From assembly GCA_003343815.1 (NCBI GenBank), contig QAKL01000028.1:1-6322 (forward strand): 6,322 bases of DNA, written 5' to 3'. The notes below the pieces were generated by a model. It was not told the origin of the DNA. It searched no databases and was given only the letters and a program-made list of their open reading frames with translations. Shown one piece after another: positions 1 through 5,640 of the stretch. Within the stretch, counting starts at the first letter, position 1; each line of letters begins with the position of its first letter. Made by a program: the position numbers and the translations under genes. This DNA is from Clostridiales bacterium. Its GTDB lineage: Bacteria; Bacillota; Peptococcia; Peptococcales; Peptococcaceae.

Positions 1-1583
1 ATATGCCAATACATGATCCCCGGTAAAAGCAATATCCCGCATGCCACGCAATAGCGCACAATCGCCAAAAGCATCAATGGGATGCGATTAGCGCGGCTTT
101 TGAGCCAAAGCGTCGTGAAATACGTATTGCGGTTGCGCAAAAGCGGCGGCACGAGCAAAAGCAACAATACAAACAAAACCGCACCCAAAATATAGCTGCC
201 GATATGCTCCTCGAAATATCCCAAAGCATAAATTCGCGGCGCCACTAATTTATTCACAATCAAAATCAAGCCGACAGCTATCGCGCCGTACAAAAGCAGG
301 TTTTTGAAATAGCTCTGTAAAAATTTTCTCCAGTCGCTGTCATTATCCACGCGTTCGCTCTGCTTGGATTCTTGGAAGCTTTCTAATTTCCGCTTCACCT
401 TATCCGGCAGCACGCGGTCGCAAAAGGCGATGATTTTCGGTGCCGCGCGCACCAAAAAGGGCGTGATAAACGTCGTTAAGACTGAGACTGCCACGATGAC
501 CGGGTACAAAAAGTCACTCGTTACGCCTAATGTCAAGCCCAATGACGCGATAATAAACGAAAACTCACCGATCTGCGTCTGTGTCGTCGCCGCATAAATC
601 GCATCATGCAGACTCTGCCCGGAGATTAACATACCGAAAGTCAAAAATACAAAAATACTTACGACCGTAACGATCGTCAAAATAATAATCGTCCCACTGT
701 ATTCGATCATGACTGCCGGATCAACCAGCAAGCCAACGGAAACGAAAAATACCGCGCCGAACAAATCCTTGCAAGGTTTGATCAAATGCTCGATATGCTC
801 CGCATGGACCGTACCTGCCAAAATCGAGCCTGCCAAAAAAGCGCCCAAGGCCGTAGAAAATCCCAAGGCATTAGCCAGCCATGTCATTGCAAAGCAGATA
901 CCTAAAGCCACGACCAAAAGCATTTCGTCATTCATTAAATCTTTGGTGCGTTTTAAAAAAGTCGGCAAAATATAAATACCCAGCACCAGCCAGATGATTA
1001 AATAGAAAAACATCTGTCCCAGACTTACCAATAAATCCAAACCGCTGATGCTTTGGCTCACCGCTACAGTGGAAAGAATAATCATCAAGAAAATCGCCGC
1101 AATATCCTCGATGACCAAAATCCCCGTCACCAAACCTACAAATGGCATCTGGCGCAGATCCATATCGTCAATGGCTTTTAAAGAAACCATCGTCGAAGAC
1201 ATCGAAAGCATACCGCCTAAAAATATACTGTTCATCAGTCCCATACCCATCAACTGCCCACAGACAAAGCCCGTCAAGCCGACGCAGGAAACTTTGATCG
1301 TCGCACTGATAAAGCCGGCCATCCCGACCTCGCTCATTTTATGTACCGAAAATTCCAAACCTAAGCCGAACATCAAAAAGATAACGCCGATATCCGCCCA
1401 AACAGTAATATTGGCTGTATCGGCGACCGTCGGCAGAAATTTCACCACCGGCCCAATCAGCACCCCTGCTAAAATATAGCCCAAAATCGACGGCTGATTG
1501 ATCTTTTTACATAATAAAGTCATTAATCCGGCGACCGTTAAAATTAACGCCAAATCCGAAATTAATGTCGGCATATGTCCCAT
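1..1583 (-). CDS. CPA2-family monovalent cation:proton antiporter (KefB/NapA-like), C-terminus cut by window edge
   Basis: This is an inner-membrane antiporter that should exchange Na+ or K+ for protons. The frame is open without a stop for 527 codons and leaves the window at base 1. Family motifs seen include LGYILAGVLIGP (34-45), VIEDIAAI (157-164, the conserved acidic transport site of CPA2 proteins), GAFLAGSILAGT (247-258), DLFGAVFFVSVGLLVDP (273-289) and TQTQIGEFSFI (334-344). The hydrophobic exchanger domain spans roughly residues 8-380. A charged linker (about 385-425) follows, and then three more hydrophobic stretches (about 428-447, 463-483 and 503-522), where KefB-type proteins would carry a TrkA-N nucleotide-binding domain. 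No GxGxxG motif is visible in this part. Some CPA2 proteins have such membrane extensions, often before a TrkA-C domain, which would lie outside the window. The start ATG at 1583 is chosen because AGGAGG lies 8 bases upstream; ATG at 1574 is in frame but less well placed. The transported ion cannot be read from the sequence. Confidence 0.93.
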   Translation of the reverse strand, partial: MGHMPTLISDLALILTVAGLMTLLCKKINQPSILGYILAGVLIGPVVKFLPTVADTANITVWADIGVIFLMFGLGLEFSVHKMSEVGMAGFISATIKVSCVGLTGFVCGQLMGMGLMNSIFLGGMLSMSSTMVSLKAIDDMDLRQMPFVGLVTGILVIEDIAAIFLMIILSTVAVSQSISGLDLLVSLGQMFFYLIIWLVLGIYILPTFLKRTKDLMNDEMLLVVALGICFAMTWLANALGFSTALGAFLAGSILAGTVHAEHIEHLIKPCKDLFGAVFFVSVGLLVDPAVMIEYSGTIIILTIVTVVSIFVFLTFGMLISGQSLHDAIYAATTQTQIGEFSFIIASLGLTLGVTSDFLYPVIVAVSVLTTFITPFLVRAAPKIIAFCDRVLPDKVKRKLESFQESKQSERVDNDSDWRKFLQSYFKNLLLYGAIAVGLILIVNKLVAPRIYALGYFEEHIGSYILGAVLFVLLLLLVPPLLRNRNTYFTTLWLKSRANRIPLMLLAIVRYCVACGILLLPGIMYWH

Positions 1584-1591
1584 ACATAAAA

Positions 1592-1597
1592 TCCTCC
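1592..1597 (-). promoter_or_regulatory. Ribosome binding site of the CPA2 antiporter
   Basis: The minus strand reads AGGAGG, a perfect Shine-Dalgarno match, 8 bases before the ATG at 1583. It decides between three nearby ATGs. The one at 1587 is in another frame and yields only a short reading frame that stops at 1507. The one at 1574 is in frame but 17 bases from the site. Confidence 0.85.
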
Positions 1598-1608
1598 TTG
1601 TGATTATT

Positions 1609-1630
1609 TTTGCCGAAAATTTTCGGCAAA
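1609..1630. promoter_or_regulatory. Perfect 22-bp palindrome, candidate operator in the divergent intergenic region
   Basis: The half-site TTTGCCGAAAA is followed directly by its exact reverse complement, with the centre between 1619 and 1620. The palindrome lies 25 bases upstream of the antiporter start and just upstream of a perfect TATAAT (1639-1644) reading toward the membrane protein at 1742. Neither flank has a U-tract, so it does not look like a terminator. A dimeric repressor or activator site controlling one or both divergent genes is the simplest reading, but the cognate regulator cannot be named. Part of the symmetry comes from the A/T-only core; the GCCG/CGGC arms are the informative part. 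Confidence 0.5.
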
Positions 1631-1655
1631 TACGAATTTATAATAAATATTTCAA
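1627..1655 (-). promoter_or_regulatory. Weak candidate promoter of the antiporter gene
   Basis: On the minus strand, TTGAAA (1655-1650, five of six to the -35 consensus) is followed after 17 bases by TATTTG (1632-1627), a poor -10 with only the first three bases matching. The -10 overlaps the palindrome at 1609-1630, which would fit repression by occlusion. The region is very AT-rich, so other positions are possible, for example TATTAT at 1645-1640, which lacks a good -35. Confidence 0.25.
1639..1644 (+). promoter_or_regulatory. Candidate -10 element upstream of the small membrane protein
   Basis: A perfect TATAAT hexamer stands 97 bases before the ATG at 1742. No recognisable -35 lies 16-18 bases upstream, because that position is occupied by the palindrome at 1609-1630. 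If it is used, it may depend on a factor bound at the palindrome, or it may simply be a chance match in AT-rich DNA. Confidence 0.3.
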
Positions 1656-1730
1656 TTTTATTAAGCCCATTTCCTGCCGCAAAAACGATTTTTTCGGTCT
1701 TTTTCTGCAAGCACGCTCATAAAAATAACC

Positions 1731-1737
1731 GAGGTGG
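1731..1737 (+). promoter_or_regulatory. Ribosome binding site deciding the start at 1742
   Basis: GAGGTGG lies 4 bases before the ATG at 1742 (7 bases if only GAGG pairs). The reading frame stays open upstream to a start codon at 1610, but that start has no such site. The extra 44 residues would also run through the palindrome and the promoter-like sequence. Confidence 0.7.
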
Positions 1738-1741
1738 TCTT

Positions 1742-2035
1742 ATGCGCTCGAGCGAAGAGAAACTATGGGCGATGAGCGGCTATATTCTGTTTTTTCTGCC
1801 GCTTTTAAAGCCGAAAAATGAATTTCTGCGTTTTCACGCTAATCAGGGCTTGGTTTTGTGGCTCAGCTATCTTTTTTTGAGCTTTATTGTCAAATATCAG
1901 CCCTTTATCGGCGTATTGCTTTTATTTTTAGCCAAAATAGGCTATTTTACCGGCGTGCTTTTCGGCATATATCAAGCATATTTGGGAAAGGAAACTCCTC
2001 TGCCCTTTATCGGCAGTATCAAAATACTCCGTTAA
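1742..2035 (+). CDS. Small membrane protein, Tic20/DUF4870-like
   Basis: This is a 97-residue hydrophobic protein. It begins with a short polar stretch (SSEEKLWAMSGYI, 3-15). A hydrophobic segment follows (about 12-22), then FLRFHANQGLVLW (28-40), a second membrane segment (about 36-50) and a third (about 55-80). It ends with LPFIGSIKIL (87-96). The FHANQGL motif after the first helix and the terminal LPxIGxIKI are what I associate with DUF4870/Tic20-like small membrane proteins, which typically have three or four helices and about 100 residues. Their biochemical role in bacteria is not established, so no function is assigned. The gene is divergent from the antiporter, with the palindrome between them. 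No clear terminator follows it: the 106 bases to the next gene hold only short A/T symmetries and the promoter of the next gene. Confidence 0.82.
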   Translation: MRSSEEKLWAMSGYILFFLPLLKPKNEFLRFHANQGLVLWLSYLFLSFIVKYQPFIGVLLLFLAKIGYFTGVLFGIYQAYLGKETPLPFIGSIKILR

Positions 2036-2081
2036 GAGTATAAATATACAAAAAATTTTTGCCTAAACGCCAAATTTTGCC

Positions 2082-2110
2082 TTGCCTTTCCCCCTAAACT
2101 ATTCTATAAT
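2082..2110 (+). promoter_or_regulatory. Sigma-A-type promoter of the small acidic protein gene
   Basis: TTGCCT (2082-2087, four of six to the -35 consensus) and a perfect TATAAT (2105-2110) are separated by exactly 17 bases. Transcription would begin near 2117, leaving a leader of about 25 bases before the ATG at 2142. This suggests that the gene is a separate transcription unit from the membrane protein before it. Confidence 0.65.
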
Positions 2111-2128
2111 GAAAAATATTATCATTTT

Positions 2129-2134
2129 AAGGAG
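2129..2134 (+). promoter_or_regulatory. Ribosome binding site deciding the start at 2142
   Basis: AAGGAG lies 7 bases before the ATG at 2142. The frame is open further upstream, with in-frame ATGs at 2082 and 2109. Those fall inside the promoter hexamers and lack ribosome binding sites, so 2142 is preferred. Confidence 0.75.
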
Positions 2135-2141
2135 CTCATAT

Positions 2142-2471
2142 ATGGACTGGGAGGAATATTTCCCCACGCCAGCTGATATGGCGCAGGCGATCGAGGAGCG
2201 GCTTCGTGCCGATAAAGAGCGGATCAACTATGTCAATCTCCGCTACAAACGCTTTAACGAAAAAGAAAGCCCTTGGCTTTACGATGTCACTATTTCTTTC
2301 GCAGATGATTCGTTCACCGTGCGTGAAAAATGCGGCGAAATCGTAAATCTGACAGCCGAGGAGCTGGAGTATCTCAAATTGCGTCCTTTCTATTTTGCAA
2401 CATGCATCGGATTCAAAGCCTTTGTGCTTTATCCGTATCCCGATAATAATGATAATGAGCAATCTTTATAG
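2142..2471 (+). CDS. Small acidic protein of unknown function
   Basis: I do not recognise this protein. It has 109 residues with no signal peptide and no clear membrane segment; the most hydrophobic part is about 83-98, rich in aromatics (RPFYFATCIGFKAFVLYPYP). The N-terminal third is charged and probably helical (ADMAQAIEERLRADKERINY, 11-30). The middle, with DVTISFADDSFTVREKCGEIVNLT (48-71), alternates in a way that suggests beta strands. The C-terminal tail is polar (DNNDNEQSL). A soluble cytoplasmic protein is likely. It has a good promoter and ribosome binding site, which supports it as a real gene. It ends 88 bases before argF, whose own promoter begins 20 bases after its stop, so it is probably not an arginine operon member. 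An opposite-strand open frame over the same bases (2136-2462) lacks comparable start signals. Confidence 0.8.
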   Translation: MDWEEYFPTPADMAQAIEERLRADKERINYVNLRYKRFNEKESPWLYDVTISFADDSFTVREKCGEIVNLTAEELEYLKLRPFYFATCIGFKAFVLYPYPDNNDNEQSL

Positions 2472-2490
2472 AAATTCTCCTGATTTGCTC

Positions 2491-2519
2491 TTGCGTTTTT
2501 ATTCACATGCGTGTATAAT
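2491..2519 (+). promoter_or_regulatory. Sigma-A-type promoter of argF-argG
   Basis: TTGCGT (2491-2496) and a perfect TATAAT (2514-2519) are separated by 17 bases. The expected transcription start is near 2526, giving a leader of about 34 bases before argF. Both hexamers fall inside ARG-box-like sequences, which would let an arginine repressor block RNA polymerase. Confidence 0.7.
2492..2505 (+). promoter_or_regulatory. ARG-box-like operator 1 (ArgR/AhrC site), over the -35
   Basis: TGCGTTTTTATTCA agrees at 12 of 14 positions with the core ARG box TGAATwwwwATTCA; the right half-site ATTCA is perfect. It overlaps the -35 of the argF promoter. Its centre is 20 bp from that of a second such site, close to the tandem spacing of known ArgR operators, where 18-bp boxes are separated by 2-3 bp. 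Assignment to ArgR/AhrC is inferred; no regulator gene is in the window. Confidence 0.55.
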
Positions 2520-2525
2520 TATGCA
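2512..2525 (+). promoter_or_regulatory. ARG-box-like operator 2 (ArgR/AhrC site), over the -10
   Basis: TGTATAATTATGCA is a near-perfect palindrome with one mismatched pair and agrees at 12 of 14 positions with TGAATwwwwATTCA. It covers the TATAAT of the argF promoter. Part of the match is shared with the -10 hexamer itself, so alone it would be weak; the pairing with the site at 2492-2505 and the arginine genes downstream strengthen it. Confidence 0.55.
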
Positions 2526-2559
2526 ATAACAATAAACGAATACGAAATGAGGCACTGTT

Positions 2560-3486
2560 ATGAACTTAAAAGGCAGAGATTTTTTGACTTTAAAAGATTT
2601 CTCCACGGACGAAATCAATTACTTAGTAGATTTAGGGCTGGATTTAAAGGCTAAATTGAAAGCCGGGATTCCTACTCCTATTTTAAACGGCAAATCTTTG
2701 GGCATGATTTTCCAGAAATCCTCGACCCGTACCCGCGTTTCCTTTGAAGTCGGCATGTATCAATTAGGCGGACAGGCTTTATTTTTAAGCGGTCACGATC
2801 TGCAAATCGACCGCGGCGAGCCGATCGAGGATACCGCGCGTGTGTTATCCAGATTTTTAGACGGCATTTTGATCCGCACCTATTCGCATGAAATGGTGGA
2901 AAATTTAGCGAAATATGCCGACTGCCCGGTCATTAACGGCTTAACCGACGATTTTCACCCCACCCAGGTGATCGCCGATTTGATCACGATTAAAGAACAC
3001 AAAGGCACCAACAAAGGCTTGAAATTCGCCTATGTCGGTGACGGCAACAATATGACTCATTCCTTAATGATCGGCGCTGCCAAAGTCGGCATGAACTTTG
3101 CATCCGCTTCTCCCGAGGGCTACATGCCCCACGAAGATGTCGTCGCCTACGCCCGCGAGCAAGCTGCGCAAAACGGCTGCACCGTCGAAATCACCCACGA
3201 TCCGTTCGAGGCGGTAGCTGACGCGGATATCGTTTACACTGATACCTGGGCGAGTATGGGGCAGGAAGCCGAAAAAGAAATCCGCGCGAAAATATTCGCT
3301 CCCTATCAAATCAACAGCAAACTGATGAGCACCGCGAAAAAAGACGCCATCGTCCTGCATTGCTTACCTGCTTACCGCGGCTACGAGATTACCACCGAGG
3401 TTTTAGAGGGACCGCAAAGCGTCGTCTTTGACGAAGCCGAAAACCGTTTACATGCGCACAAAGCCATCATGGCCGCTGTGCTTTAA
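2560..3486 (+). CDS. argF: Ornithine carbamoyltransferase
   Basis: This cytoplasmic enzyme transfers the carbamoyl group of carbamoyl phosphate to ornithine, making citrulline in arginine biosynthesis. The 308-residue length is normal for the family. Carbamoyl phosphate is bound by STRTR (55-59) and by HPTQ (133-136). The ornithine-side motifs are DGNNMTHS (161-168), DTWASMG (228-234) and HCLPAYRGYE (267-276), the last with the catalytic cysteine. The N-terminal carbamoyl-phosphate domain and C-terminal ornithine domain are both complete. The ATG at 2560 is preceded by GAGG 7 bases upstream. argG follows after 34 bases, which indicates co-transcription and a biosynthetic rather than catabolic (arcB) role, although sequence motifs alone do not exclude the latter. 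Tandem ARG-box-like sites over the promoter suggest repression by arginine. Confidence 0.97.
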   Translation: MNLKGRDFLTLKDFSTDEINYLVDLGLDLKAKLKAGIPTPILNGKSLGMIFQKSSTRTRVSFEVGMYQLGGQALFLSGHDLQIDRGEPIEDTARVLSRFLDGILIRTYSHEMVENLAKYADCPVINGLTDDFHPTQVIADLITIKEHKGTNKGLKFAYVGDGNNMTHSLMIGAAKVGMNFASASPEGYMPHEDVVAYAREQAAQNGCTVEITHDPFEAVADADIVYTDTWASMGQEAEKEIRAKIFAPYQINSKLMSTAKKDAIVLHCLPAYRGYEITTEVLEGPQSVVFDEAENRLHAHKAIMAAVL

Positions 3487-3507
3487 TATTCAGTATACTA
3501 TATAATT

Positions 3508-3512
3508 GGAGG
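3508..3512 (+). promoter_or_regulatory. Ribosome binding site deciding the argG start
   Basis: GGAGG lies 8 bases before the ATG at 3521. A TTG at 3506 is in frame and would add five residues, but it overlaps this ribosome binding site and has none of its own. The ATG also gives the usual MSKKVVLAYSGG start of the family. Confidence 0.85.
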
Positions 3513-3520
3513 AAAATAAA

Positions 3521-4726
3521 ATGAGCAAAAAAGTAGTATTGGCTTATTCCGGTGGCTTGGACACCTCAATCATTATCCCGTGGTTAAAAGAAAATTATGA
3601 CGTCGAGGTCATCTGCATGGCTGCTGACTTAGGCCAAGGCGAAGAATTGGAGCCGTTAAATGAAAAAGCGATCAAAACCGGCGCCAGCAAAATTTACATC
3701 GAAGATTTAAAAGCAGAATTTGTTAAAGATTACGTTTTCCCGGTCTTGCGCTCCGGCTGCCTGTATGAAGGCAAATATTTATTGGGCACCTCCTGCGCTC
3801 GTCCTTTAATCGCCAAAAAATTAGTCGAAATCGCTAAAAAAGAGGGCGCCGACTACATCGCCCACGGTGCGACCGGCAAAGGCAACGACCAAGTGCGTTT
3901 CGAGTTAGGCATCAAAGCTTTAGCTCCGAATGTCAAAGTTATCGCGCCGTGGCGTATCTGGGATATCAAATCCCGTGAGCAAGAGATTGATTACGCAGAA
4001 GCGCGCGGCATTGAAGTCCCTGTCGCTAAAAAACGCCCCTACAGCATGGACCGCAACGTGCTGCATTTAAGCCATGAGGGCGCTGATTTGGAAGATCCGG
4101 CTAACGAGCCGATGAGCGATTTGTTATTGATCTGCACTCGCCCCGAGGATGCTCCGAACACTCCAGAATATGTCGAAATCACTTTCGAAAAAGGTAACCC
4201 GGTCGCTATTAACGGTGAAAAAATGGAGCCGCTCGAATTGTTGGAAAAAGCCAACGAATTGGCTGCCAAACACGGTATCGGCGTCGTCGACATGGTCGAA
4301 AACCGCTTGGTCGGCATGAAATCCCGCGGCGTTTACGAAACCCCCGGCGGCACTTTGCTGCACGAAGCACATAAATGCTTGGAGGAATTGACCTTAGACC
4401 GCGACACCGCCGCTTACAAAGAAATCATCGGCGTAAAATACGCGCAGTTAGTCTATGACGGACTGTGGTTCACTCCGCTCAAAGAAGCTTTGGACGCATT
4501 CATCGACAAAACTCAGGAAACCTGCACCGGCGTAGTTAAAATGAAAATGTACAAAGGCAACTGCACCATCGCCGGCATGACCTCTCCATACTCTTTATAT
4601 AATGAGGAATTCGTTACTTTCGGCGAGGACGAGGTTTATAACCAAGCCGATGCCGAGGGCTTTATTAATCTCTTTGGTCTGCCGTTAAAAGTAAATGCTT
4701 TGATGAAAGAAAACTTGAACAAATAA
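3521..4726 (+). CDS. argG: Argininosuccinate synthase
   Basis: This cytoplasmic enzyme condenses citrulline with aspartate, using ATP, to form argininosuccinate, the step after argF. The predicted protein has 401 residues, the usual length. The ATP-binding PP-loop AYSGGLDTS is at 8-16. LYEGKYLLGTSCARPLIAKK (81-100) and GATGKGNDQVRFE (116-128) form the citrulline and aspartate binding region. YSMDRNVLHLSHEGADLEDP (174-193) matches the conserved YSxDxN...LEDP block. ETPGGTLL follows in the C-terminal domain. The protein is complete, with no missing key residue. It is the last gene of the operon: an intrinsic terminator begins 8 bases after its stop, and argH is not adjacent. A TATAAT at 3501-3506 in the gap to argF lacks a -35 and would put the transcript start in the ribosome binding site, so a separate promoter is unlikely. 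Confidence 0.98.
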   Translation: MSKKVVLAYSGGLDTSIIIPWLKENYDVEVICMAADLGQGEELEPLNEKAIKTGASKIYIEDLKAEFVKDYVFPVLRSGCLYEGKYLLGTSCARPLIAKKLVEIAKKEGADYIAHGATGKGNDQVRFELGIKALAPNVKVIAPWRIWDIKSREQEIDYAEARGIEVPVAKKRPYSMDRNVLHLSHEGADLEDPANEPMSDLLLICTRPEDAPNTPEYVEITFEKGNPVAINGEKMEPLELLEKANELAAKHGIGVVDMVENRLVGMKSRGVYETPGGTLLHEAHKCLEELTLDRDTAAYKEIIGVKYAQLVYDGLWFTPLKEALDAFIDKTQETCTGVVKMKMYKGNCTIAGMTSPYSLYNEEFVTFGEDEVYNQADAEGFINLFGLPLKVNALMKENLNK

Positions 4727-4734
4727 TCACGCTT

Positions 4735-4762
4735 AAAGCCGCACTGAAAAGTGCGGCTTTTT
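4735..4762 (+). terminator. Intrinsic terminator of argF-argG
   Basis: AAAGCCGCACT pairs perfectly with AGTGCGGCTTT around a GAAA tetraloop, and the run of T extends through 4762. The GC-rich stem, stable loop and U-tract are typical of rho-independent termination on the plus strand. In the opposite direction the T run is only three bases, so this hairpin mainly serves argG. Confidence 0.93.
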
Positions 4763-4768
4763 AGGCAT

Positions 4769-4805
4769 AAAAAATATTCCTTAGTAAAACTAAGGAATAT
4801 TTTTT
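4769..4805. terminator. Bidirectional terminator between argG and rsmA
   Basis: A perfect 16-bp inverted repeat, with arms AAAAAATATTCCTTAG and CTAAGGAATATTTTTT, surrounds a 5-base loop (4785-4789). Six A and six T at the outer ends give a U-tract in both directions. It lies between convergent genes: for the minus strand it terminates rnmV-rsmA, and on the plus strand it backs up the argG terminator. The hairpin overlaps the last two bases of the rsmA stop codon (4804-4806). Confidence 0.9.
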
Positions 4806-5640
4806 ATTTGCTTATCTTGCTTATCGCATTGCTCAAACACACAAATTCCTCGACGGATAAGGTCTCACCGCGGCGAGCGGCGTCAATACCTGCCCTTTGC
4901 AACGCTTTATCCAGCTCATCTTTCGGCAGATTAAGCGCCTTTAAGGCATTATTTAAAGTTTTTCTGCGCTGTCCAAATGCCGCTTTAATCACCCGCCGCA
5001 AAAGCTTTTCGTCATCAGCCTCAAACGGCTTATTTTCGTAGCATTTGATTTTCACGATACTGCTGTCCACCTCTGGACGAGGCGTAAACATCGTCCTTGG
5101 CACATTAAAGGCGCGGCTCACGCTGCCGTAATAATTAATCGCCGCGGTGATCGCGCCGTAGGCTTTTGTCCCCGGATTTGCCAAAAAGCGATCCGCCACC
5201 TCTTGTTGCACCATGATCACCAGCTCGCTTACCCTAAAGCCCTCCTCCAAAAAGCGCATCACTATCGGCGTCGTGATATAATAGGGCAGATTGGCGACGA
5301 CTTTATATCGTTTAGCGCCGTATTTCGCCGCTAAAGCGTCAAAATCAACCTTCATCGCATCTCCTGCAACTAATTCAAAATTGCTGTAGCCCGCCATCCT
5401 GCGCTCGATAATCGGGAATAAATCTTTATCGATTTCGATGGCGATGACCTGCGCCGCTTTTTCAGCTAATGCCGCCGTTAAAGTAGCCGCCCCGGGACCG
5501 ATTTCGATCACGACATCCTCCGGCGTAATTTCCGCCGCCTCCACAATTTTGGCTAACAAATGATCGTCGCTGATAAAATTTTGTCCAAATTGCTTTTTAA
5601 AGCGAAATTTTTCTTTTTTTAAATCTTCGGATATATTCAT
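4804..5640 (-). CDS. rsmA: 16S rRNA (adenine1518-N6/adenine1519-N6)-dimethyltransferase
   Basis: This enzyme (also called KsgA) uses S-adenosylmethionine to dimethylate two adjacent adenines in the 3'-terminal hairpin of 16S rRNA, a late step of small-subunit assembly. The 278-residue protein is full length for the family. The N-terminal KKQFGQNFISDD (15-26) is the KsgA signature; IEIGPG (45-50) is the methionine-cofactor loop and AIEID (67-71) the following acidic strand end. GDAMKVDF is at 93-100, and NLPYY (117-121) is the catalytic motif of N6-adenine methyltransferases. FTPRPEVDSS (185-194) and FGQRRKTLNN (222-231) belong to the family-specific C-terminal part. The ATG at 5640 overlaps the stop of rnmV as ATGA, with GAGGTG 4 bases upstream, so translation is probably coupled. 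Transcription must come from a promoter beyond the right edge. Confidence 0.98.
   Translation of the reverse strand: MNISEDLKKEKFRFKKQFGQNFISDDHLLAKIVEAAEITPEDVVIEIGPGAATLTAALAEKAAQVIAIEIDKDLFPIIERRMAGYSNFELVAGDAMKVDFDALAAKYGAKRYKVVANLPYYITTPIVMRFLEEGFRVSELVIMVQQEVADRFLANPGTKAYGAITAAINYYGSVSRAFNVPRTMFTPRPEVDSSIVKIKCYENKPFEADDEKLLRRVIKAAFGQRRKTLNNALKALNLPKDELDKALQRAGIDAARRGETLSVEEFVCLSNAISKISK

Noticed and set aside
364..1479. Three plus-strand open frames (364-597, 709-975, 1048-1479) opposite the antiporter
   Set aside because: They lack ribosome binding sites, have low-complexity K/S/T/P-rich translations typical of antisense frames, and lie over a minus-strand frame with clear CPA2 motifs.
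1633..1647. ARG-box-like match upstream of the small membrane protein gene
   Set aside because: At best about 11 of 14 positions match, mostly in the A/T positions, with no partner site and no arginine-related gene downstream.
1677..1697. Imperfect inverted repeat CCGCAAAAA / TTTTTTCGG with a CGA loop
   Set aside because: It has one mismatch and an A/T-dominated stem, too weak to call an operator or a terminator; the T-rich stretch after it is interrupted.
1507..1710. Minus-strand 67-codon frame overlapping the antiporter start
   Set aside because: It runs through the palindrome and intergenic region in a different frame from the antiporter; its internal ATG at 1587 is near the same ribosome binding site but gives only a short glycine/asparagine-rich peptide.
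1610..1741. Upstream extension of the Tic20/DUF4870-like protein to a start codon at 1610
   Set aside because: It has no ribosome binding site and crosses the palindrome; the family-like N-terminus begins at the ATG at 1742, which has GAGGTGG before it.
2040..2064. Short A/T symmetries after the small membrane protein gene as a possible terminator
   Set aside because: The stems are short and almost purely A/T, with no GC-rich arm, so they would be unstable.
3064..3360. Minus-strand open frame within argF
   Set aside because: It is an antisense shadow of a well-conserved enzyme and has no start signals.
3501..3506. TATAAT between argF and argG as an internal promoter
   Set aside because: There is no -35 at 16-18 bases upstream, and the transcription start would fall in the argG ribosome binding site.
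4039..4372. Two minus-strand open frames within argG
   Set aside because: They overlap each other and the conserved ArgG coding sequence and have no ribosome binding sites.
4751..5041. Plus-strand open frame starting in the argG terminator
   Set aside because: It starts within the terminator hairpin, crosses the second terminator and lies antisense to the conserved C-terminus of RsmA.
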